The notes under the pieces: model-generated
Told to the model about the DNA's origin: nothing
What the model saw: only the letters and a program-made list of their open reading frames with translations
Databases searched by the model: none
In this document: positions 11,971-25,590 of the stretch, one piece after another
Layout of the letters: each line of letters opens with the position of its first letter
Numbering within the stretch: the stretch's first letter is position 1
Made by a program: the position numbers and the translations under genes
From: Hydractinia symbiolongicarpus
Lineage: Eukaryota > Cnidaria > Hydrozoa > Anthoathecata > Hydractiniidae
Reading direction: 5' to 3'
NCBI RefSeq assembly: GCF_029227915.1
Contig: NC_079879.1
Location: 29,580,501 to 29,644,500 of the forward strand
DNA length: 64,000 nucleotides

Positions 11971-14900
11971 CCCATTTCCAAAACGATTTTTTAAATTATC
12001 TTTTCACCACTAAAACGCATGAGACTTGTAGTTTTCAAAAATGTTTTCATTTTTGATGAGACGCTGAATAAAAGAAGTTTAATTGCTGGCAAACAAAAAT
12101 CCGCGATTTCTCGTAAATCCCGGTCTCGGCCCGTATAGTCAAAAGTATACAAAGAAAGTACCCAGGGAGTAAACTCATTTCCCGAACGATTTTTTAAATT
12201 ATTTTTTCACCACTAAAACGCATGAGACTTGTAGTTTTCAAAAATGTTTCCATTTTTGATGAGACTCTTAATGAAAGAGGTTTAATCGCCGGCAAACGAA
12301 ATCCCGCGATTTCCCGTAAATTCCGTACTCGGCCCGTATAGTCAAAAGTATACATGGAAAGTACCCAGTGAGTAAACTTATTTTCCGAACGAATTTTTAA
12401 GTTATTTTTTCACCACTAAAACGCATGAGACTTGTAGTTTTTAGAAATGTTTTCATTTTTGATGAGACGCTTAATGAAAGTGGTTTAATCGCCGGCAAAC
12501 GAAAACCACGCGATTTCCCGTAAATCCCGGGCTAGGCCCGTATAGTCGAATGTATACAAAGAAAGTACCCTGTGAGTAAACTCATTTCCAAAACGATTTT
12601 TTAAATTATCTTTTCACCACTAAAACCCTTGAGACTTGTAATTTTCAAAAATGTCTTCATTTTTGATGAGACGCTGAATAAAAGAAGTTTATTCGCCGGC
12701 AAACGAAAACCCGCCATTTCCCGTAAACCCCGGACTCGGCCCGCATAGTCAAATGTATACAAAGAAAGTACCCTGTGAGTAAACCCATTTCCAAAACGAT
12801 TTTTTAAATTATCTTTTCACCACTAAAACGCATGAGACTTGTAGTTTTCAAAAATGTTTTCATTTTTGATGAGACGCTGAATAAAAGAAGTTTAATCGCT
12901 GGCAAACAAAAATCCGCGATTTCTCGTAAATCCCGGTCTCGGCCCGTATAGTCAAAAGTATACAAAGGAAGTACCCAGGGAGTAAACTCATTTCCCGAAC
13001 GATTTTTTAAATTATTTTTTCACCACTAAAACGCATGAGACTTGTAGTTTTCAAAAATGTTTCCATTTTTGATGAGACGCTTAATGAAAGAGGTTTAATC
13101 GCCGGCAAACGAAATCCCGCGTTTTCCCGTAAATCCGGGGCTTGGCCCGTATAGTTGAATGTATACAAAGAAAGTACCCAGGGAGTAAACTCATTTCCCG
13201 AACGATTTTTTAAATTTTTTTTTCACCACTAAAACGCATGAGACTTGTAGTTTTTAAAAATGTTTTCATTTTTGATAAGACACTTAATGAAAGAGGTTTA
13301 ATCGCCGGCAAACGAAAACCCGCGATTTCCCGTAAATCCCGGGCTTGGCCCGTATAGTCGAATGTATACAAAGAAAGTACCCTGTGAGTAAACTCATTTC
13401 CAGAAAGATTTTTTAAATTATTTTTTCACCACTAAAACGCATAAGACTTGTAGTTTTTAAAAATCTTTTCATTTTTGATGAGACGCTGAATAAAAGAAGT
13501 TTAATCGCCGGCAAACGAAAACCCGCGATTTCCCGTAAATCCCGGGCTTGGCCCGCATAGTCAAAAGTATACAAAGAAAGTACCCAGGGAGTAAACCCAT
13601 TTCCAAAACGATTTTTTAAATTATCTTTTCACCACTAAAACGCATGAGACTTGTAGTTTTCAAAAATGTTTTCATTTTTGATGAGACGCTGAATAAAAGA
13701 AGTTTAATTGCTGGCAAACAAAAATCCGCGATTTCTCGTAAATCCCGGTCTCGGCCCGTATAGTCAAAAGTATACAAAGAAAGTACCCAGGGAGTAAACT
13801 CATTTCCCGAACGATTTTTTAAATTATTTTTTAACCACTAAAACGCATGAGACTTGTAGTTTTCAAAAATGTTTCCATTTTTGATGAGACGCTTAATGAA
13901 AGAGGTTTAATCGCCGGCAAACGAAATCCCGCGATTTCCCGTAAATTCCGTACTCGGCCCGTATAGTCAAAAGTATACATGGAAAGTACCCAGTGAGTAA
14001 ACTTATTTTCCGAACGAATTTTTAAGTTATTTTTTCACCACTAAAACGCATGAGACTTGTAGTTTTTAGAAATGTTTTCATTTTTGATGAGACGCTTAAT
14101 GAAAGTGGTTTAATCGCCGGCAAACGAAAACCACGCGATTTCCCGTAAATCCCGGGCTAGGCCCGTATAGTCGAATGTATACAAAGAAAGTACCCTGTGA
14201 GTAAACTCATTTCCAAAACGATTTTTTAAATTATCTTTTCACCACTAAAACCCTTGAGACTTGTAATTTTCAAAAATGTCTTCATTTTTGATGAGACGCT
14301 GAATAAAAGAAGTTTATTCGCCGGCAAACGAAAACCCGCCATTTCCCGTAAACCCCGGACTCGGCCCGCATAGTCAAATGTATACAAAGAAAGTACCCTG
14401 TGAGTAAACCCATTTCCAAAACGATTTTTTAAATTATCTTTTCACCACTAAAACGCATGAGACTTGTAGTTTTCAAAAATGTTTTCATTTTTGATGAGAC
14501 GCTGAATAAAAGAAGTTTAATCGCTGGCAAACAAAAATCCGCGATTTCTCGTAAATCCCGGTCTCGGCCCGTATAGTCAAAAGTATACAAAGAAAGTACC
14601 CAGGGAGTAAACTCATTTCCCGAACGATTTTTTAAATTATTTTTTCACCACTAAAACGCATGAGACTTGTAGTTTTCAAAAATGTTTCCATTTTTGATGA
14701 GACGCTTAATGAAAGAGGTTTAATCGCCGGCAAACGAAATCCCGCGTTTTCCCGTAAATCCGGGGCTTGGCCCGTATAGTTGAATGTATACAAAGAAAGT
14801 ACCCAGGGAGTAAACTCATTTCCCGAACGATTTTTTAAATTTTTTTTTCACCACTAAAACGCATGAGACTTGTAGTTTTTAAAAATGTTTTCATTTTTGA

Positions 14901-15217
14901 TGAGACACTTAATGAAAGAGGTTTAATCGCCGGCAAACGAAAACCCGCGATTTCCCGTAAATCCCGGGCTTGGCCCGTATAGTCGAATGTATACAAAGAA
15001 AGTACCCTGTGAGTAAACTCATTTCCAGAAAGATTTTTTAAATTATTTTTTCACCACTAAAACGCATAAGACTTGTAGTTTTTAAAAATCTTTTCATTTT
15101 TGATGAGACGCTGAATAAAAGAAGTTTAATCGCCGGCAAACGAAAACCCGCGATTTCCCGTAAATCCCGGGCTTGGCCCGCATAGTCAAAAGTATACAAA
15201 GAAAGTACCCAGGGAGT
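11970..15217 (-). repeat. Tandem duplication of an 8-monomer unit, 1,624 bp
   Basis: Units are about 11,970-13,593 and 13,594-15,217. GTTTTCCCGTAAATCCGGGG occurs at 13,121 and 14,745 (exactly 1,624 bp), AAATTCCGTACTCGG near 12,319 and 13,944, TTTAATTGCTGGCAAAC near 12,078 and 13,705, and AAAATCTTTTC near 13,461 and 15,086. A few differences (GACTCTTAATG versus GACGCTTAATG; GATAAGACACTT versus GATGAGACACTT) show some divergence since duplication. Confidence 0.85.
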
Positions 15218-17058
15218 AAACTCATTTCCCGAACGATTTTTTAAATTATTTTTGCACCACTAAAACGCATGGACTTGTAGTTTTCAAAAATGTTTTTATT
15301 TTTGATGAGACGCTGAATAAAAGAACTTTAATCTCCGGCAAACGAAAACCTGCGATTTCCCGTAAATCCCGGACTCGGCCCGTATAGTCAAAAGTATACA
15401 AAGAAAGTACCCAGGGAGTAAACTCATTTCCCGAACGATTTTTTAAATTATTTTTTCACCACTAAAACGCATGAGACTTGTAGTTTTCAAAAATGTTTTC
15501 ATTTTTGATGAGACGCTGAATAAAAGAAGTTTAATCGCCGGCAAACGAAATCCCACCATTTCCCGTAAACCCCGGACACGGCCCGTATAGTCGAAAGTAT
15601 ACAAAGAAAGTACCCAGGGAGTAAACTCATTTCCCGAACGATTTTTTACATTACTTTTTTACCACTAAACGCATGAGACTTGTAGTTTTCAAAAATGTTT
15701 TCATATTTGATGGGACGCTGAATAAAAGAAGTTTAATCGCCGGCAAACGAAAATCCGCAATTTCCCGTAAATCCCGGACTCGTCCCGTATAGTCAAAAGT
15801 ATACAAAGAAAGTACCCTGGGAGTAAACTCATTTCCCGAACGATTTTTTAAATTATTTTTTCACCACTAAAACGCATGAGACTTGTAGTTTTCAAAAATG
15901 TTTTCATTTTTGATGAGACGCTTAATGAAAGAAGTTTAATCGCCGTCAAACGAAAACCCGCGATTTCCCGTAAATCCCGGGCTTGGCCCGCATAGTCAAA
16001 AGTATACAAAGAAAGTACCCAGGGAGTAAACTCATTTCCCGAACGATTTCTTAAATTATTTTTTCACCACTAAAACGCATGAGACTTGTAGTTTTCAAAA
16101 ATGTTTTTATTTTTGATGAGACGCTGAATAAAAGAAGTTTAATCGCCGGCAAACGAAAACCCGCGATTTCCCGTAAATCCCGGGCTTGGCCCGCATAGTC
16201 AAAAGTACACAAAGAAAGTACCCAGGGAGTAAACTCATTTCCCGAACGATTTTTTAAATTATTTTTTCACCACTAAAACGCATGGACTTGTAGTTTTCAA
16301 AAATGTTTTTATTTTTGATGAGACGCTGAATAAAAGAAGTTTAATCGCCGGCAAACGAAAACCTGCGATTTCCCGTAAATCCCGGACTCGGCCCGTATAG
16401 TCAAGAGTATACAAAGAAAGTACCCAGGGAGTAAACTCATTTCCCGAACGATTTTTTAAATTATTTTTTCACCACTAAAACGCATGAGACTTGTAATTTT
16501 CAAAAATGTTTTCATTTTTGATGAGACGCTGAATAAAAGAAGTTTAATCGCCGGCAAACGAAATCCCGCCATTTCCCGTAAACCCCGGACTCGGCCCGTA
16601 TAGTCAAAAGTATACAAAGAAAGTACCCAGGGAGTAAACTCATTTCCCGAACGATTTTTTATATTATTTTTTTACCACTGAACGCATGAGACTTGTAGTT
16701 TTCAAAAATGTTTTCATATTTGATGGGACGCTGAATAAAAGAAGTTTAATCGCCGGCAAACGAAAATCCGCAATTTCCCGTAAATCCCGGACTCGGCCCG
16801 TATAGTCAAAAGTATACAAAGAAAGTACCCAGGGAGTAAACTCATTTCCCAAACGATTTTTTAATTTTTTTTTTCACCACTAAAACGCATGAGACTTGTA
16901 GTTTTCAAAAATGTTTTCATTTTTGATGAGACGCTTAATGAAAGAAGTTTAATCGCCGGCAAACGAAAACCTGCGATTTCCCGTAAATCCCGGACTCGGC
17001 CCGTATAGTCAAAAGTATACAAAGAAAGTACCCAGGGAGTAAACTCATTTCCCAAACG
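15218..17058 (-). repeat. Mixed block with GATGGGACG monomers, copied 10.8 kb away
   Basis: Holds CATGGACTTG/TTTTTATTTTTG monomers, GGGCTTGGCCCGCATAG monomers and two copies of the short CATATTTGATGGGACG type (near 15,650 and 16,664). From about 16,260 to 17,460 it matches about 27,015-28,218 with a constant offset of 10,757 bp (53 monomers less 2 bp). Upstream parts also match 26,600-27,000 but with one monomer of difference. Confidence 0.8.
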
Positions 17059-20000
17059 ATTTTTTAAATTATTATTTCACCACTAAAGCCCATGAGACTT
17101 GTAGTTTTCAAAAATGTTTTCATTTTTGATGAGACGCTGAATAAAAGAAGTTTAATCACCGGCAAACGAAAACCCGCGATTTCCTGTAAATCCCGGACTC
17201 GGCCCGTATAGTCAAAAGTATAAAAGGAAAGAACCCAGTGAGTAAACTCATTTCCCGAACGAATTTTTAAATTATTTTTTCACCACTAAAACGCATGAGA
17301 CTTGTAGTTTTCAAAAATGTTTTCATTTTTGATGACACGCTGAATGAAAGAAGTTTAATCGCCGGCAAACGAAAACCTGCGATTTCCCTTAAATCCTGGA
17401 CTCGGCCCGTATAGTCAAAAGTATACAAAGAAAGTACCCAGGGAGTAAACTCATTTCCCAAACGATTTTTTAAATTATTATTTCACCACTAAAGCCCATG
17501 AGACTTGTAGTTTTTAAAAATGTTTTCATTTTTGATGAGACGCTGAATAAAAGAAGTTTAATCACCGGCAAACGAAAACCCGCGATTTCCCGTAAATCCC
17601 GGACTCGGCCCGTATAGTCAAAAGTATACAAGGAAAGAACCCAGTGAGTAAACTCATTTCCCGAACGAATTTTTAAATTATTTTGTCACCACTAAAACGC
17701 ATGAGACTTGTAGTTTTCAAAAATGTTTTCATTTTTGATGACACGCTTAATGAAAGAAGTTTAATCGCCGGCAAACGAAAACCTGCGATTTCCCGTAAAT
17801 CCCGGACTCGGCCCGTATATTTAAAAGTATACAAAGAAAGTACCCAGGGAGTAAACTCATTTCCCAAACGATTTTTTAAATTATTATTTCACCACTAAAG
17901 CCCATGAGACTTGTAGTTTTTAAAAATGTTTTCATTTTTGATGAGACGCTGAATAAAAGAAGTTTAATCACCGGCAAACGAAAACCCGCGATTTCCCGTA
18001 AATCCCGGACTCGGCCCGTATAGTCAAAAGTATACAAGGAAAGAACCCAGTGAGTAAACTCATTTCCCAAACGAATTTTTAAATTATTTTCTCACCACTA
18101 AAACGCATGAGACTTGTAGTTTTTAAAAATGTTTTCATTTTTGATGACACGCTGAATAAAAGAAGTTTAATCGCCGGCAAACAAAAACCTGCGATTTCCC
18201 TTAAATCCTGGACTCGGCCCGTATAGTCAAAAGTATACAAAGAAAGTACCCAGGGAGTAAACTCATTTCCCAAACGATTTTTTAAATTATTATTTCACCA
18301 CTAAAGCCCATGAGACTTGTAGTTTTTAAAAATGTTTTCATTTTTGATGAGACGCTGAATAAAAGAAGTTTAATCACCGGCAAACGAAAACCCGCGATTT
18401 CCCGTAAATCCCGGACTCGGCCCGTATAGTCAAAAGTATACAAGGAAAGAACCCAGTGAGTAAATTCATTTCCCGAACGAATTTTTAAATTATTTTTTCA
18501 CCACTAAAACGCATGAGACTTGTAGTTTTCAAAAATGTTTTCATTTTTGATGACACGCTGAATGAAAGAAGTTTAATCTCCGGCAAACGAAAACCTGCGA
18601 TTTCCCTTAAATCCTGGACTCGGCCCGTATAGTCAAAAGTATACAAAGAAAGTACCCAGGGTGTAAACTCATTTCCCGAACGATTTTTTAAATTATTTTT
18701 TCACCACTAAAACGCATGAGACTTGTAGTTTTCAAAAATGTTTTCATTTTTGATGAGACGCTGATTAAAAAAAGGAGTTTAATCGCCGGCAAACGAAAAC
18801 CTGCAATTTCCCGTAAATCCCGGACTCGGCCCGTATAGTCAAAAGTATACATGGAAAGTACCCAGTAAGTAAACTTATTTTCCGAACGAACTTTCAAATT
18901 ATTTTTTCACCACTAAAACGCATGAGACTTGTAGTTTTTTAAAATGTTTTCATTTTTGATGAGACGCTTAATGAAAGTGGTTTAATCGCCGGCAAACGAA
19001 AACCCGCGATTTCCCGTAAATCCCGGGCTGGGCCCGTATATTCGAATGTATACAAAGAAAGTACCCTGTGAGTAAACTCATTTCCAAAACGATTTTTTAA
19101 GTTATCTTTTCACCACTAAAACGCTTGAGACTTGTAGTTTTCAAAAATGTTTTCATTTTTGATGAGACGCTTAATGAAAGAGGTTTAATCGCCGGCAAAC
19201 GAATACCCGCGATTCCCCGTAAATCCCGGGCTTGGCCCGTATAGTCGAATGTATACAAAGAAAGTACCCTGTGAGTAAACTCATTTCCAGAAAGATTTTT
19301 TAAATTATTTTTTCACCACTAAAACGCATGAGACTTGTAGTTTTCAAAAATGTTTTCATTTTTGATGAGACGCTTAATGAAAGAAGTTTAATCGCCGGCA
19401 AACGAAAACCTGCGATTTCCCGTAAATCCCGGACTCGGCCCGTATAGTCAAAAGTATACAAAGAAAGTACCCAGGGAGTAAACTCATTTCCCAAACGATT
19501 TTTTAAATTATTATTTCACCACTAAAGCCCATGAGACTTGTAGTTTTTAAAAATGTTTTCATTTTTGATGAGACGCTGAATAAAAGAAGTTTAATCACCG
19601 GCAAACGAAAACCCGCGATTTCCCGTAAATCCCGGACTCGGCCCGTATAGTCAAAAGTATACAAGGAAAGAACCCAGTGAGTAAACTCATTTCCCGAACG
19701 AATTTTTAAATTATTTTTTCACCACTAAAACGCATGAGACTTGTAGTTTTCAAAAATGTTTTCATTTTTGATGAGACGCTTAATGAAAGAAGTTTAATCG
19801 CCGGCAAACGAAAACCTGCGATTTCCCTTAAATCCTGGACTCGGCCCGTATAGTCAAAAGTATACAAAGAAAGTACCCAGTGAGTAAACTCATTTCCCGA
19901 ACGAATTTTTAAATTATTTTTTCACCACTAAAACGCATGAGACTTGTAGTTTTCAAAAATGTTTTCATTTTTGATGAGACGCTTAATGAAAGAAGTTTAA

Positions 20001-20930
20001 TCGCCGGCAAACGAAAACCTGCGATTTCCCGTAAATCCGGGACTCGGCCCGTATAGTCAAAAGTATACAAAGAAAGTACCCAGGGAGTAAACTCATTTCC
20101 CAAACGATTTTTTAAAATATTATTTCACCACTAAAGCCCATGAGACTTGTAGTTTTTAAAAATGTTTTCATTTTTGATGAGACGCTGAATAAAAGAAGTT
20201 TAATCACCGGCAAACGAAAACCCGCGATTTCCCGTAAATCCCGGACTCGGCCCGTATAGTCAAAAGTATACAAGGAAAGAACCCAGTGAGTAAACTCATT
20301 TCCCGAACGAATTTTTAAATTATATTTTCACCACTAAAACGCATGAGACTTGTAGTTTTCAAAAATGTTTTCATATTTGATGACACGCTGAATGAAAGAA
20401 GTTTAATCGCCGGCAAACGAAAACCTGCGATTTCCCTTTAATCCTGGACTCGGCCCGTATAGTCAAAAGTATACATAGAAAGTACCCAGGGAGTAAACTC
20501 ATTTCCCAAACGATTTTTTAAATTATTATTTCACCACTAAAGCCCATGAGACTTGTAGTTTTTAAAAATGTTTTCATTTTTGATGAGACGCTGAATAAAA
20601 GAAGTTTAATCACCGGCAAACGAAAACCCGCGATTTCCCGTAAATCCCGGACTCGGCCCGTATAGTCAAAAGTATACAAGGAAAGAACCCAGTGAGTAAA
20701 CTCATTTCCCGAACGAATTTTTAAATTATTTTTTCACCACTAAAACGCATGAGACTTGTAGTTTTCAAAAATGTTTTCATTTTTGATGACACGCTGAATG
20801 AAAGAAGTTTAATCGCCGGCAAACGAAAACCTGCGATTTCCCTTAAATCCTGGACTCGGCCCGTATAGTCAAAAGTATACAAAGAAAGTACCCAGGGTGT
20901 AAACTCATTTCCCGAACGATTTTTTAAATT
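17059..20930 (-). repeat. Dimeric higher-order repeat, 406 bp
   Basis: Monomers of the ATTATTTCACCACTAAAGCCC / CAAGGAAAGAACCCAGTGAG type alternate with GATGACACGCTGAATGAAAG / CCCTTAAATCCTGG monomers. The first type starts near 17,072, 17,478, 17,884 and 18,288, and later near 19,508, 20,120 and 20,525, so the basic step is about 406 bp with a few odd-numbered steps. This is the most regular low-order pattern in the window. Variants such as TGTAAATCCC and TATATTTAAAAG separate individual dimers. Confidence 0.85.
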
Positions 20931-21565
20931 ATTTTTTCACCACTAAAACGCATGAGACTTGTAGTTTTCAAAAATGTTTTCATTTTTGATGAGACGCTGA
21001 TTAAAAAAAGGAGTTTAATCGCCGGCAAACGAAAACCTGCGATTTCCCGTAAATCCCGGACTCGGCCCGTATAGTCAAAAGTATACATGGAAAGTACCCA
21101 GTAAGTAAACTTATTTTCCGAACGAACTTTCAAATTATTTTTTCACCACTAAAACGCATGAGACTTGTAGTTTTTTGAAATGTTTTCATTTTTGATGAGA
21201 CGCTTAATGAAAGTGGTTTAATCGCCGGCAAACGAAAACCCGCGATTTCCCGTAAACCCCGGGCTAGGCCCGTATATTCGAATGTATACAAAGAAAGTAC
21301 CCTGTGAGTAAACTCATTTCCAAAACGATTTTTTAAGTTATCTTTTCACCACTAAAACGCTTGAGACTTGTAGTTTTCAAAAATGTTTTCATTTTTGATG
21401 AGACGCTTAATGAAAGAGGTTTAATCGCCGGCAAACGAAAACCCGCGATTCCCCGTAAATCCCGGGCTTGGCCCGTATAGTCGAATGTATACAAAGAAAG
21501 TACCCTGTGAGTAAACTCATTTCCAGAAAGATTTTTTAAATTATTTTTTCACCACTAAAACGCAT
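18290..21565 (-). repeat. Duplication at 2,236-bp offset inside the dimer block
   Basis: A five-monomer run with GATTAAAAAAAGGAG (about 18,763 and 20,999), AGTAAGTAAACTTATTTTCC, CGAACTTTCAAATT (18,886 and 21,122), CCCGTATATTCGAATG and GATTCCCCGTAAATCC is present twice, about 18,290-19,328 and 20,526-21,565, offset 2,236 bp (11 monomers plus 3 bp). Copies differ at single sites (GGGCTGGGCC versus GGGCTAGGCC; CTGCAATTTCC versus CTGCGATTTCC), so the duplication is not the newest event. Confidence 0.8.
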
Positions 21566-24500
21566 AAGACTTGTAGTTTTTAAAAATGTTTTTATTTTTG
21601 ATGAGACGCTGAATAAAAGAAGTTTAATCGCCGGCAAACGAAAACCCGCGATTTCCCGTAAATCCCGGGCTTGGCCCGCATAGTCAAAAGTATACAAAGA
21701 AAGTACCCAGGGAGTAAACTCATTTCCCGAACGATTTTTTAAATTATTTTTTCACCACTAAAACGCATGGACTTGTAGTTTTAAAAAATGTTATTATTTT
21801 TGATGAGACGCTGAATAAAAGAAGTTTAATCGCCGGCAAACGAAAACCTGCGATTTCCCGTAAATCCCGGACTCGGCCCGTATAGTCAAAAGTATACAAA
21901 GAAAGTACCCAGGGAGTAAACTCATTTCCAGAACGATTTTTTAAATTATTTTGTCACCACTAAAACGCATGAGACTTGTAGTTTTCAAAAATGTTTTCAT
22001 TTTTGATGAGACGCTGAATAAAAGAAGTTTAATCGCCGGCAAACGAAAACCCGCGATTTCCCGTAAATCCCGGCTTGGCCCGTTTAGTCAAAAGTTTACA
22101 AAGAAAGTACCCAGGGAGTAAACTCATTTCCCGAACGATTTTTTAAATTATTTTTCACCACTAAAACGCATGAGACTTGTAGTTTTCAAAAATGTTTCAT
22201 TTTTAATGAGACGCTGAATAAAAGAAGTTTAATCGCCGGCAAACGAAAACCTGCCATTTCCCGTAAATCCTGGACTCGGCCCGTATAGTCAAAAGTATAC
22301 AAAGAAAGTACCCAGTGAGTAAACTCATTTCCCGAACGAATTTTTAAATTATTTTTTCACCACTAAAACGCATGAGACTTGTAGTTTTCAGATATGTTTT
22401 CATTTTTGATGAGACGCTGAATATAAGAAGTTTAATCGCCGGCAAACGAAAACCTGCGATTTCCCGTAAATCCCGGACTCGGCCCGTATAGTCAAAAGTA
22501 TACAAAGAAAGTACCCAGGGTGTAAACGCATTTCCCGAACGATTTTTTAAATTATTTTTTCACCAATAAAACGCATGAGAATTGTAGTTTTCAAAAATGT
22601 TTTCATTTTTGATGAGACGCTGAATAAAAGAAGTTTAATCGCCGGCAAACGAAAACCTGCGACTTCCCGTAAATCCCGGACTCGGCCCGTATACTCAAAA
22701 GTATACAAAGAAAGTACCCAGGGAGTAAACTCATTTCCCAAACGATTTTTTAAATTATTAAGTCACCACTAAAGCCCATGAGAGTTGTAGTTTTTAAAAA
22801 TGTTTTCATTTTTGATGAGACGCTGAATAAAAGATGTTTAATCGCCGGCAAACGAAAACTCGCGATTTCCCGTAAATCCCGGACTCGGCCCGTATAGTTA
22901 AAAGTATACAAGGAAAGTACCCAGTGAGTAAACTCATTTCCCGAACGAATTTTTAAATTATTTTTTCACCACTAAAACGTATGAGACTTGTAGTTTTCAG
23001 AAATGTTTTTATTTTTGATGAGACGCCTTATGAAAGTGGTTTAATCGCCGGCAAACGAAAACCTGCGATTTCCCGTAAATCCTGGACTCGGCCCGTATAG
23101 TCAAAAGTATACAAAGAAAGTACCCAGGGTGTAAACTCATTTCCCGAACGATATTTTAAATTATTATTTCACCACCAAAGCCCATGAGACTTGTAGTTTT
23201 TAAAAATGTTTTCATTTTTGATGAGACGCTGAATAAAAGAAGTTTAATCGCCGGCAAACGAAAACCCGCGACTTCCCGTAAATCCCGGACTCGGCCCGTA
23301 TAGTCAAAAGTATACAAAGAAAGTACCCAGGGAGTAAACTCATTTCCCGAACGATTTTTTAAATTATTTTTTCACCACTAAAACGCATGAGACTTGTAGT
23401 TTTCAAAAATGTTTTCATTTTTGATAAGACGCTGAATAAAAGAAATTTAATCGCTGGCATACAAAAATCCGCGATTTCCCGTAAATCCCGGTCTCGGCCC
23501 GTATAGTTAAAAGTTACAAAGAAAGTAACCAGGGTGTAAACTCATTTCCCCAACGATTTTTTAAATTATTTTTTCACCACTAAAACGCATGAGACTTGTA
23601 GTTTTCAAAAGTGTTTTCATTTTTGATGAGACGCTGATTAAAAAAAAGAGTTTAATCGCCGGCAAACGAAAACCTGCGATTTCCCGTAAATCCCGGACTC
23701 GGCCCGTATAGTTAAAAGTATACACAGAAAGTACCCAGGGAGTAAACTCATTTCCCAAACGATTTTTTAAATTATTATTTCACCACTAAAGCCCATGAGA
23801 CTTGTAGTTTTTAAAAATGTTTTCATTTTTGATGAGACGCTGAATAAAAGAAGTTTAATCACCGGCAAACGAAAACCCGCGATTTCCCGTAAATCCCGGA
23901 CTCGGCCCGTATAGTCAAAAGTATACATGGAAAGTACCCAGTGAGTAAACTTATTTTCCGAACGAATTTTTAAGTTATTTTTTCACCACTAAAACGCATG
24001 AGACTTGTAGTTTTTAGAAATGTTTTCATATTTGATGAGACGTTTAATGAAAGTGGTTTAATCGGCGGCAAACAAAAACCTGCGATTTCCCGTAAATCCC
24101 GGGCTAGGCCCGTATAGTCGAATGTATACAAAGAAAGTACCCTGTGAGTAAACTCATTTCCAAAACGATTTTTTAAATTATCTTTTCACCACTAAAACGC
24201 TTGAGACTTGTAGTTTTCAAAAATGTTTTCATTTTTGATGAGACGCTGAATAAAAGAAGTTTATTCGCCGGCAAACGAAAACCCGCCATTTCCCGTAAAC
24301 CCCGGACTCGGCCCGCATAGTCAAAAGTATACAAAGAAAGTACCCTGTGAGTAAACCCATTTCCAAAACGATTTTTTAAATTATCTTTTCACCACTAAAA
24401 CGCATGAGACTTGTAGTTTTCAAAAATGTTTTCATTTTTGATGAGACACCTAATGAAAGAGGTTTAATCGCCGGCAAACGAAAACCTGCGATTTCCCGTA

Positions 24501-25590
24501 AATCCCGGGCTTGGCCCGTATAGTCGAATGTATACAAAGAAAGTACCCTGTGAGTAAACTCATTTCCAGAAAGATTTTTTAAATTATTTTTTCACCACTA
24601 AAACGCATAAGACTTGTAGTTTTTAAAAATGTTTTCATTTTTGATGAGACGCTGAATAAAAGAAGTTTAATCGCCGGCAAACGAAAACCCGCGATTTCCC
24701 GTAAATCCCGGGCTTGGCCCGTATAGTCAAAAGTATACAAAGAAAGTACCCAGGGAGTAAACTCATTTCCCAAACGATTTTTTAAATTATTTTTTCGCCA
24801 CTAAAACGCATGAGACTTGTAGTTTTCAAAAATGTTTTCATTTTTGATGAGACGCTGAATAAAAGAAGTTTAATCGCCGGCAAACGAAATCCCGCCATTT
24901 CCCGTAAACCCCGGACTCGGCCCGTATAGTCAAAAGTATACAAAGAAAGTACCCATTTAGTAAACTCATTTCCCGAACGATTTTTTATATTACTTTTTTA
25001 CCACTAAACGCATGAGACTTGTAGTTTTCAAAAATGTTTTCATATTTGATGGGACGCTGAATAAAAGAAGTTTAATCGCCGGCAAACGAAAATCCGCGAT
25101 TTCCCGTAAATCCCGGACTCGGCCCGTATAGTCAAAAGTATACAAAGAAAGTACCCAGGGAGTAAACTCATTTCCCGAACGATTTTTTAAATTTTTTTTT
25201 CACCACTAAAACGCATGAGACTTGTAGTTTTCAAAAATGTTTTCATTTTTGATGAGACGCTTAATGAAAGAAGTTTAATCGCCGGCAAACGAAAACCTGC
25301 GATTTCCCGTAAATCCCGGACTCGGCCCGTATAGTCAAAAGTATACAAAGAAAGTACCCAGGGAGTAAACTCATTTCCCAAACGATTTTTTAAATTATTA
25401 TTTCACCACTAAAACCCATGAGACTTGTAGTTTTTAAAAATGGTTTCATTTTTGATGAGACGCTGAATAAAAGAAGTTTAATCGCCTGCAAACGAAAACC
25501 CGCGATTTCCTGTAAATCCCGGACTCGGCCCGTATAGTCAAAAGTATACAAGGAAAGAACCCAGTGAGTAAACTCATTTCCCGAACGAAT
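21566..25590 (-). repeat. Heterogeneous monomer block without a clear local period
   Basis: Single monomers carry private changes: a shortened CCCGGCTTGGCCCGTTTAG core (about 22,070), TTTCAGATATG (22,387), CACCAATAAAACG (22,561), AAGTCACCAC (22,759) and AAAAGATGTTTAATC (22,830). From about 23,510 to 24,600 the order GTAACCAGGGTG, GATTAAAAAAAAGAG, ATTATTATTTC and the tetramer types repeats the 3.0-4.1 kb region at 20,514-bp offset, with extra substitutions (CATATTTGATGAGACGTTTAATG). This looks like an older, less homogenised part of the array. Confidence 0.75.

Noticed and set aside
17683-17898. Opposite-strand frames of 65-71 codons (also 22,575-22,772 and 62,923-63,120)
   Set aside because: Antisense shadows of the same monomers, present only where private changes remove a stop codon.
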